DNA of 6,767 bases from CAYSXY01 sp964435165 (GTDB lineage: Bacteria; Pseudomonadota; Alphaproteobacteria; Rickettsiales; RI-342), in the NCBI GenBank assembly GCA_964435165.1, contig CAYSXY010000079.1, positions 1 to 6,767 on the forward strand. The letters are read 5' to 3'. Positions within the stretch are counted from its first letter, which is position 1; each line of letters opens with the position of its first letter. This document shows positions 1 to 4,672 of the stretch, piece after piece. Made by a program: the position numbers and the translations under genes. The notes below the pieces were generated by a model. That model was not told the DNA's origin. It made no database searches and saw only the letters and a list, made by a program, of their open reading frames with translations.

Positions 1-133
1 TTTAATTTTTATACCGGCATTTTTTATTTTTGCAATGCACAAATAAAGTGCTTTGGTTTATAAAGTTGTGTCAATTCAACAGCATAATCGAATATTTTTT
101 TATCATATACACCGCGCATATGCATGAACTGGA
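1..133. other. AT-rich intergenic stretch, probable leader of a gene left of the window
   Basis: No convincing reading frame is present on either strand; minus-strand ATG codons here run into stops quickly, for example the ATG-CCG-GTA-TAA reading near position 28-39. The stretch is strongly AT-rich with several T and A runs. It lies downstream of a leftward Pho box promoter, so it is probably the 5' untranslated leader of a gene that begins before position 1. A short imperfect dyad (GCAC-N7-GTGC, 37-51) is the only other structure seen and is weak. Confidence 0.4.
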
Positions 134-167
134 TAACTACAATCATAATGTGACAGTTTTATGAAAT
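134..167 (-). promoter_or_regulatory. Pho box and PhoB-type promoter reading leftward
   Basis: On the minus strand, positions 167 down to 150 read ATTTCATAAAACTGTCAC, which matches the E. coli Pho box consensus CTGTCATAWAWCTGTCAY at 16 of 18 positions (mismatches at positions 1 and 3). Exactly 10 nt further on lies TAGTTA (139-134) in the -10 position; by recall, phoA and pstS of E. coli have the same 10-nt spacing. There is no separate -35 element, as expected for PhoB-activated promoters. The -10 itself is poor (TAGTTA against TATAAT), which fits an activator-dependent promoter. The target gene lies off the left edge, so its identity is unknown; a phosphate uptake or scavenging gene would be typical. 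Confidence 0.65.
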
Positions 168-171
168 CCAT

Positions 172-193
172 ACCCCTCGGGTAAACCCGGGGT
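172..193. repeat. GC-rich hairpin in a GC-rich intergenic block
   Basis: ACCC (172-175) and CGGGT (178-182) pair with ACCCG (185-189) and GGGT (190-193), leaving a two-base bulge and an AA loop. On the plus strand it is followed by CGTTTT, so it could act as a weak terminator in that direction. On the minus strand it lies 63-84 nt beyond the LysR stop with no U-run after it, and just upstream of the leftward Pho box. The block 172-255 is sharply GC-richer than 1-165 and holds a second short dyad (CGAAC-N7-GTTCG, 213-229). It may be part of a dispersed repeat; I cannot test this. Confidence 0.4.
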
Positions 194-255
194 CGTTTTC
201 CCTGCGGGGCTACGAACGCCATGTGTTCGCCGTCCTGCTCGCGCAGTCCGGATAC

Positions 256-1212
256 TCATTCACCCACGCCTAATGGAGTGATGCTCTGTCCTGCGGAACG
301 TATAGTCCGAACAGACCAGGGAAAATCATCAGCACAGGCGGTCAACCAATCCACAAAAACTCGTACACGCGCCGACAAATGCCGGTTCTGTGGAAACACC
401 GCATAAATACCACGCTCTGGCCATGTCCGATAGTCCGGCAACAGATGCACTAATGCGCCGGATTGCAACGCATCAGCAACACTGAAGATGGGCAGTAATG
501 CCAGGCCGATGCCCTGCACACATGCCTCACGCATCATCTCGGCATTATTGGCGGCAAATCGACGTTGCAACGCCACAGTCCCTGCCTTCCCATGCGAATC
601 GACATAACGCCATTCGCTCACCTGCCCATGTTTATGGTAGAGAATCGCCGGATAGGTTGACAGATCAGCAGGCACATTCGGCACGCCATGACGTTCAATC
701 AATGCCGGACTGGCACACAGAATGATCGGACAGTCCGCCAGCTTCCGCGCAATCAGAGAGGAGTCTTCCAGCGCCCCGATGCGCACCACCACATCATAGC
801 CCTCAGCCATCACATCCACATGCCGATCGTCAAAATCCACTTCTACCGCCACATCAGGATAGCGTCTGGCAAAATCGGCAATTGGTACGGTCAGATATTG
901 CAGCCCGAACGACATCGGCACTCCCACACGCAATATGCCCGTCGGGCATTCCCTGCGTTCCTGAATCTGCCGCTCAGCTTCCGCCAAATCCTCCAACGCT
1001 TTGCGTGCACGCTCAGCGTAAATAGCCCCCTCTTCCGTCAGCGACACATGTCGTGTTGTGCGATTCAGCAAGCGCACACCCAACTGGTCTTCCAGGGCCT
1101 GCACCTGTTTGCTGAGTGCGGGGCCGGTCATCCCCAACTGACGCGCCGCCCCGGCAAAGCTCTCCTGCTTTGCAACCTCCAGAAACAAGCCGATGCGGGA
1201 TATCACATCCAT
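256..1212 (-). CDS. LysR-family transcriptional regulator, CrgA/AaeR-like
   Basis: A 318-residue LysR-type regulator of standard length. Residues 1-60 form the winged helix-turn-helix (FLEVAKQESFAGAARQLGMT, then PALSKQVQALEDQLGVRLLN and the RTTR-x-VSLTEEG wing). A linker helix spans roughly 61-88, and residues 90-290 form the periplasmic-binding-protein-like effector domain, with features of the CrgA-type group (GILRVGVPMSFG, YDVVVRIG, GIGLALLP). The start is the ATG at 1212; a TTG at 1224 would add MVIN but has no better ribosome site, and the ATG itself has only a weak one. It is divergent from the pirin/flavoprotein pair across 111 bp, the classic layout in which such a regulator controls its neighbour and itself. 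The ligand is unknown; an aromatic or quinone-like compound is inferred from the neighbours. Confidence 0.95.
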   Translation of the reverse strand: MDVISRIGLFLEVAKQESFAGAARQLGMTGPALSKQVQALEDQLGVRLLNRTTRHVSLTEEGAIYAERARKALEDLAEAERQIQERRECPTGILRVGVPMSFGLQYLTVPIADFARRYPDVAVEVDFDDRHVDVMAEGYDVVVRIGALEDSSLIARKLADCPIILCASPALIERHGVPNVPADLSTYPAILYHKHGQVSEWRYVDSHGKAGTVALQRRFAANNAEMMREACVQGIGLALLPIFSVADALQSGALVHLLPDYRTWPERGIYAVFPQNRHLSARVRVFVDWLTACADDFPWSVRTIRSAGQSITPLGVGE

Positions 1213-1243
1213 ATTAATAACCAAATGGAATCAATAAAATAAC

Positions 1244-1265
1244 AAATATAGTAATTATCATATTT
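1244..1265. promoter_or_regulatory. Candidate LysR operator: 22-bp dyad in the divergent promoter region
   Basis: The sequence reads AAATAT-AG-TAATTA-TC-ATATTT, symmetric about 1254.5 with 9 of 11 pairs matching. It lies 32 bp upstream of the LysR start and 58 bp upstream of the pirin start, where a shared operator would be expected. It is AT-rich, so some symmetry is expected by chance, and it does not contain a centred T-N11-A LysR box. No clear sigma-70 promoter for either gene could be fixed in this 111-bp interval. Confidence 0.4.
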
Positions 1266-1323
1266 AAAGGAATTGGTAAAGATAGGGATCAGAGCACAAC
1301 TACATTATTAAAGGAGGAATATC

Positions 1324-2019
1324 ATGATCACACATTATCCTCATCAGCAGTTAGGGCATGCCAATCATGGCTGGCTCGATACGCGTCATCACTTTAGCTT
1401 TGCCAATTATTACAATCCCAAACGTATGGGTTTCGGCGCCTTGCGGGTCATCAATGACGACCTTATCAAAGCCGGAGCGGGATTTGACACGCATCCCCAC
1501 CAGGATATGGAAATCATCACCTATGTTCGCAGCGGTGCCATCACTCACCGCGACAGCCGCGGCAATGAAGGCCGAACCAAAGCGGGCGACGTACAGGTGA
1601 TGAGTGCCGGCACAGGCATCTTCCACTCCGAATACAATTTGGAAAGTGAAGACACCACCCTGTTTCAAATCTGGATCGAACCGAAAGAAAAAGGGATTCA
1701 ACCGGACTGGGACGCCCATCAGTTTCCGGATGCGCCCTCCTCCGATCAACTCACACTGCTGGTTTCAGGAGATGGCAATGCGCCGCTTTACATCCATCAG
1801 GATGCCACGATCCACGCCGGACACCTGACATCTGGAACCGCGCTGGAACACCCGATTCGCCATCAGGCCTATCTACTTGTCTCCAAAGGTTCCATTGAGG
1901 TAGAGGGTGTATCAATGAACGAAGGGGATGGAGCGGAGATTACCAACCAGTCCAACATACAGTTGCAGGCATTGGAGGATAGTGACGTACTGATCATCGA
2001 TGTGCCTGCATCCCACTAA
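1324..2019 (+). CDS. Pirin family protein, YhhW-like (possible quercetin 2,3-dioxygenase)
   Basis: A 231-residue cytoplasmic bicupin of the usual pirin length, closely resembling E. coli YhhW. The N-terminal cupin carries the conserved blocks GHANHGWLDTRHHFSFANYY, MGFGALRVINDD and THPHQDMEIITYV. The four metal ligands of the family are present as H57 and H59 (THPHQD) and H101 and E103 (FHSEYN). The C-terminal cupin (about 135-231) lacks metal ligands, as is normal. YhhW oxidises quercetin in vitro; the physiological substrate of most pirins is unknown. The start is fixed by a near-perfect ribosome site, AAGGAGG at 1311-1317, 6 nt before the ATG. It is the first gene of a probable two-gene operon, 25 bp ahead of a flavoprotein gene, and divergent from a LysR regulator. 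Confidence 0.95.
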   Translation: MITHYPHQQLGHANHGWLDTRHHFSFANYYNPKRMGFGALRVINDDLIKAGAGFDTHPHQDMEIITYVRSGAITHRDSRGNEGRTKAGDVQVMSAGTGIFHSEYNLESEDTTLFQIWIEPKEKGIQPDWDAHQFPDAPSSDQLTLLVSGDGNAPLYIHQDATIHAGHLTSGTALEHPIRHQAYLLVSKGSIEVEGVSMNEGDGAEITNQSNIQLQALEDSDVLIIDVPASH

Positions 2020-2032
2020 TCACATAACTCTA

Positions 2033-2038
2033 AAGGAG
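2033..2038 (+). promoter_or_regulatory. Ribosome binding site that fixes the flavoprotein start
   Basis: AAGGAG lies 6 nt before the ATG at 2045. This rules out an in-frame upstream start near 2000 inside the pirin gene. The context AAAGGAG..AATATCATGA is nearly the same as that of the pirin gene, so both genes of the pair carry strong, similar initiation sites. Confidence 0.85.
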
Positions 2039-2044
2039 AATATC

Positions 2045-2611
2045 ATGACGACAATTGCCATTGTCTACCATAGCGGCTTCGGCCATACGGAAAAACAGGC
2101 TCAGCATGTGGAAAAAGGCGCTGCAAGCGTGGCAGGCATTACCACACGCCTTGTTAAAGCGGAGGACATGACTGATGACCCATCACAACTCAATGATGCT
2201 GATGCCATCATTTTCGGCGCCCCCACCTATATGGGTTCTCTCTCAGCTCCATTCAAAGCCTTTATGGATGCCTCATCCAAAGTCTGGTTTCAACAGCAAT
2301 GGAAAGACAAAATTGCCGCTGGCTTTACCAACTCCGGCAGCATGAGCGGTGATAAGCTCAACTCTCTGGTGCAACTCACTATCTTTGCCATGCAACATAG
2401 TATGATTTGGGTAGGCCTTGGTGAAATGAACCAGTCGCCAAAAGGCGAATCGGGCAAGCCTGACGCTATCAACCGCATAGGCGCTTACCTTGGGGCCATG
2501 GCGCAGTCCGATAATGCCAGCCCGGATGTCACCCCGCCAGAAGGTGACCTGGTCACGGCAGAGCGCTTGGGCAAACGCGTGGCCGAACAAGCCTTACGGA
2601 TGAAACGTTGA
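2045..2611 (+). CDS. Flavodoxin-like NAD(P)H-dependent oxidoreductase (WrbA-type fold)
   Basis: A 188-residue flavodoxin-fold protein. Residues 3-15 give the first beta strand and FMN phosphate loop (IAIVYHSGFGHTE). Residues 54-75 carry the conserved AIIFGAPTYMGSLSAPFKAF segment that lines the flavin, and 85-98 hold WKDKIAAGFTNSGS, the next strand and loop. It fits the NAD(P)H:quinone oxidoreductase/WrbA-like family, which performs two-electron quinone reduction with FMN, but is a generic member, so I give no gene name. It is cytoplasmic, with no signal peptide. It follows the pirin gene by 25 bp on the same strand and is probably co-transcribed, which suggests a role in clearing quinones or related products. 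The substrate is inferred, not shown. Confidence 0.9.
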   Translation: MTTIAIVYHSGFGHTEKQAQHVEKGAASVAGITTRLVKAEDMTDDPSQLNDADAIIFGAPTYMGSLSAPFKAFMDASSKVWFQQQWKDKIAAGFTNSGSMSGDKLNSLVQLTIFAMQHSMIWVGLGEMNQSPKGESGKPDAINRIGAYLGAMAQSDNASPDVTPPEGDLVTAERLGKRVAEQALRMKR

Positions 2612-2616
2612 GCAGA

Positions 2617-2640
2617 ACATAAATCATTCGTGATTTGTGT
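2617..2640 (+). terminator. Stem-loop just after the flavoprotein gene, possible terminator
   Basis: ACATAAATCA (2617-2626) pairs with TGATTTGTGT (2631-2640) around a TTCG tetraloop; the 10-bp stem has one G-T wobble. It begins 5 nt after the stop codon. There is no U-run after it, so it is not a textbook intrinsic terminator; it may stabilise the 3' end or act with a factor. Confidence 0.4.
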
Positions 2641-2666
2641 GCCTCGACATTCGTAAGTACAGCGTC

Positions 2667-2686
2667 ATGCCCGCGAAGGCGGGCAT
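2667..2686. repeat. REP-like perfect palindrome (ATGCCCGC-GAAG-GCGGGCAT)
   Basis: A perfect 8-bp inverted repeat with a 4-base loop, in the context GCGTC...CTCT. Palindromes of the form GTCATnCCCGCG..GCGGGnATC recur in intergenic DNA of many proteobacteria, where they act as REP-like or bidirectional hairpins. Only one copy is visible in this window. It lies between the flavoprotein gene and the leftward small membrane protein gene, so it could stop transcripts from both sides. Confidence 0.6.
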
Positions 2687-2761
2687 CTCTCTGTCACCAA
2701 TCTCATTACAATCGCAGGATGAAAGTCATGCAAACAAACACATACAGATAGGTACTGAATC

Positions 2762-2805
2762 CTCCTGACGTGAGGTGCTGCATAGCGCACCACCTCACTG
2801 AGGAG
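2762..2805 (-). terminator. Long interrupted stem-loop after the small membrane protein gene
   Basis: CTCCT (2762-2766) pairs with AGGAG (2801-2805) and GTGAGGTG (2770-2777) with CACCTCAC (2791-2798); an inner TGC/GCA pair follows a C-C mismatch. The hairpin starts 3 nt after the stop of the minus-strand 41-residue gene, a typical place for a 3' structure. There is no U-run on the minus strand, so an intrinsic terminator is uncertain. Read on the plus strand, the same stem would hide an AGGAG ahead of an ATG at 2813, but that frame looks less like a gene. Confidence 0.4.
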
Positions 2806-2808
2806 ACC

Positions 2809-2934
2809 TTACATGCCGAACATGGCTGCAATGCCGACGATAAAGTCGACAAGCATCACCCCTGCAATGAAGCATAGGCTTAGCGCCATTGTCCATGCAA
2901 TAAAGGCCAGGAACCAACTGTTCCTGTTTCTCAT
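2809..2934 (-). CDS. Small hydrophobic membrane protein, 41 residues, unknown function
   Basis: The product begins MRNRNSWFLAFIAWTMAL and ends DFIVGIAAMFGM. A short basic start (two Arg) precedes about 35 mostly hydrophobic residues broken by a single Asp at position 29, so it should be an inner-membrane protein with one long or two tightly paired transmembrane segments. There is one Cys (21) and there are two Trp. The start is supported by TTGGAG (2947-2942) with 7 nt to the ATG. A hairpin follows 3 nt after the stop. It stands alone between two rightward genes, opposite to both. I do not recognise the family. It is shorter than usual gene-finder limits and overlaps a plus-strand frame (2813-3007) that I reject. 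Small membrane proteins of this size often modulate larger membrane complexes, but no partner can be named. Confidence 0.65.
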   Translation of the reverse strand: MRNRNSWFLAFIAWTMALSLCFIAGVMLVDFIVGIAAMFGM

Positions 2935-2941
2935 AAGAGTG

Positions 2942-2947
2942 CTCCAA
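2942..2947 (-). promoter_or_regulatory. Ribosome binding site of the 41-residue gene
   Basis: On the minus strand TTGGAG is followed by 7 nt and then ATG at 2934. This is a good Shine-Dalgarno site at ideal spacing and is the main evidence that the short minus-strand frame is translated. Confidence 0.6.
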
Positions 2948-2950
2948 TCC

Positions 2951-2978
2951 GGCTGTTTTATTTTTATAATTAACAGCC
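2951..2978. repeat. Inverted repeat upstream of the 41-residue gene
   Basis: GGCTGTT (2951-2957) and AACAGCC (2972-2978) are perfect 7-bp arms around a 14-bp AT-rich centre. On the minus strand the centre contains TATAAA, which could be a -10 for the small gene, with no convincing -35. The dyad could therefore be an operator over that promoter, or simply an mRNA hairpin in its leader. Confidence 0.35.
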
Positions 2979-3044
2979 GACTAAACGAACATTCCTCGTC
3001 TGCTTAGGCCATTCGCCGCTTAAAGTAAAATGACAATTTAATTG

Positions 3045-3062
3045 CAGTCACTTACAAGTCAC
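3045..3062 (+). promoter_or_regulatory. Weak Pho-box-like tandem repeat upstream of the SLC13 permease
   Basis: CAGTCAC-TTAC-AAGTCAC places two GTCAC units exactly 11 bp apart, the period at which PhoB half-sites repeat, and matches the Pho box consensus at 12 of 18 positions. It lies 83 bp before the permease ATG. The hexamer 10 nt downstream (CTACTT) is a poor -10, unlike the two stronger Pho promoters in this window, so this site is only suggestive. Confidence 0.25.
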
Positions 3063-3086
3063 ACTGCCTAATCTACTTGTCCTAGC

Positions 3087-3149
3087 ATGGCCAACCCGCT
3101 ATGCAGATGTGTTAACGATTCACAGACAGTGTGCAGAGAGACAGCATGA
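3087..3149 (+). CDS. Possible 20-residue leader peptide overlapping the permease start
   Basis: An ATG at 3087 opens a 20-codon frame (MANPLCRCVNDSQTVCRETA) whose TGA stop overlaps the permease ATG as ATGA at 3146-3149. The permease lacks a good Shine-Dalgarno site, so translational coupling from such a leader would make sense. However, the leader has no clear ribosome site of its own, and a frame this short can arise by chance. Its three Cys are notable but unexplained. Confidence 0.2.
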   Translation: MANPLCRCVNDSQTVCRETA

Positions 3150-4666
3150 ACGAAATCGTCAGCAAAAGCCGCCTTAAGCCGGCTGGCTTACTGGGGGGAT
3201 TGCTTTTTTTAAGTCTTTTTCTCTTCAGCCCTGCGCCGGAAGGGTTAAGCACCGAGGGCTGGCGCGTGCTCGTCGTCGCACTGTTTATGGCCATCTGGTG
3301 GATTACCGAGGCCGTGCCCATTCCTGTCACCGCCATCACACCCGTCGTCGCCTTTCCATTGCTTGGGCTTGGCGGTGTTGATGATGCCGCCAGCGGCTTC
3401 TCTGATTCGGCGATCACCCTGACACTTGGCGGGTTTATACTGGGCGTTGCTCTGCAGCACTGGCATTTGCATAAACGCATCGCGCTCTACACTATCCGGA
3501 TGATCGGCACCTCGCCCAACCGTGTCATCGCTGGCTTCATGATCGCCACCGCATTCCTCTCTATGTGGATCACCAATACCGCCACCACCGTCATGATGCT
3601 ACCCATTGCCTTGTCTGTCGTCACCTTGCTCATGGAGCAAAATCCCGGTGATGAAAAAGCGCGGCAAAATTTCGGCATCGCCATGATGATCAGCCTGGCC
3701 TACGCCGCCACCATCGGCGGCGGCATGACACTGGTCGGCACCTCCACCAATGTCATGTTCAAAGGCTATTTCAGCCAGGTGTATGATCTTGATATCCGCT
3801 TCATCGACTGGATGATGGTGGGTGTGCCACTCGGCATCTGCATGCTCATCATCAGTTGGTTACTACTCACACGCATTCTGTATCCCTGCTCCATGGCCCA
3901 TGGCGAAGGCGTTGACGACCTGATCAATAATGAAATCAAAGGGCTTGGCCCCATGTCCTCCGGCGAGCGTCGCACCTTGTCCGTCTTTGCCTTAACGGCT
4001 GGACTATGGATGACTGGCGATTGGATCAGTGAGGCATTCTCCATCCCCCTGCCCGACGCCTCCATTGCCATTTTCGGCGCCATGCTGCTCTTTATCATCA
4101 GTGCAGGTGACGAACCTGGCCGCAAACTATTGACATGGAATGAAACACGCGACGTTCCCTGGGGCATCCTGCTCCTGCTCGGTGGGGGCATCACCCTCGC
4201 CAGTTACCTCAATGAATATGGTGTTGCCGAATGGATGGGCCATAAAGTTGGGGGCATCGGTGAACTCTCCACGTTTGAACTAACACTGCTCATCACCATC
4301 GCCATCATTTTCCTCTCGGAACTGATGAGCAATGTCGCCACACTCACGGCCTTCCTGCCGGTCATTGTCAGCGTCGCCCTCACCTTTGGCGAGAATCCCC
4401 TGGCACTGGCCGTCCCGGCCGCCATGGCAGCAAGCTGCGCCTTCATGCTCCCCATAGGCACCCCGCCCAATGCCATTGTCTTTGGCTCTGGCCTCATTCG
4501 CATCGCACATATGGCACGCTCGGGCATTTGGCTGAATATGATCGCCATCGTCATGATTAATATTGTTTGCTACCTGCTACTGCCATCGGTATTTGATGTC
4601 ATCTATGGCGAAGTGCCGGAATGGGCATTAAGTGCAAACGAGAATGCAGGCCCAATCAGCCACTAA
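3146..4666 (+). CDS. SLC13 (DASS) family sodium/anion symporter
   Basis: A 506-residue polytopic inner-membrane permease of the divalent anion:sodium symporter family, of typical length, with about 11-13 hydrophobic segments. The two inverted-repeat signature motifs are visible: WITNTATTVMMLPI (T143-N144-T145) with GTSTN (198-202) in the first half, and LMSNVATLTAFLPV (S395-N396-V397) with PIGTPPNAIVFG (436-447) in the second. These SNT-type turns bind Na+ and the substrate carboxylate or anion. The SNV-A-T form and the TPPNAIVF block resemble the di/tricarboxylate carriers (NaDC/NaCT). Substrates of the wider family include succinate, malate, citrate and sulfate, and yeast relatives move phosphate; the sequence does not decide. 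I chose the ATG at 3146 over the GTG at 3131 because AGAGAG precedes the ATG and the GTG has no ribosome site. Its stop lies 6 bp from that of the convergent gene. Confidence 0.92.
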   Translation: MNEIVSKSRLKPAGLLGGLLFLSLFLFSPAPEGLSTEGWRVLVVALFMAIWWITEAVPIPVTAITPVVAFPLLGLGGVDDAASGFSDSAITLTLGGFILGVALQHWHLHKRIALYTIRMIGTSPNRVIAGFMIATAFLSMWITNTATTVMMLPIALSVVTLLMEQNPGDEKARQNFGIAMMISLAYAATIGGGMTLVGTSTNVMFKGYFSQVYDLDIRFIDWMMVGVPLGICMLIISWLLLTRILYPCSMAHGEGVDDLINNEIKGLGPMSSGERRTLSVFALTAGLWMTGDWISEAFSIPLPDASIAIFGAMLLFIISAGDEPGRKLLTWNETRDVPWGILLLLGGGITLASYLNEYGVAEWMGHKVGGIGELSTFELTLLITIAIIFLSELMSNVATLTAFLPVIVSVALTFGENPLALAVPAAMAASCAFMLPIGTPPNAIVFGSGLIRIAHMARSGIWLNMIAIVMINIVCYLLLPSVFDVIYGEVPEWALSANENAGPISH

Positions 4667-4672
4667 GCCGTA

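Noticed and set aside
103..222. 39-residue minus-strand frame (ATG at 222) running through the GC-rich block
   Set aside because: It contains the Pho box and the -10 region within its codons, has a poor ribosome site and no recognisable product. The promoter reading explains the sequence better.
688..1242. 184-residue plus-strand frame inside the LysR gene
   Set aside because: It is the antisense shadow of a well-supported LysR gene; the product is His/Gln/Arg-rich with no family features.
1351..1749. 132-residue minus-strand frame inside the pirin gene
   Set aside because: Antisense shadow of a gene with intact pirin motifs; no ribosome site.
2000..2044. N-terminal extension of the flavoprotein to 203 residues
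   Set aside because: The extension overlaps the end of the pirin gene, and a strong AAGGAG sits just before the ATG at 2045, where the flavodoxin first strand begins.
2813..3007. 64-residue plus-strand frame preceded by AGGAG at 7 nt
   Set aside because: The product is an unconvincing mix of residues, while the opposite strand over the same bases reads as a coherent hydrophobic protein with its own ribosome site. The AGGAG is one arm of a hairpin and is explained by that.
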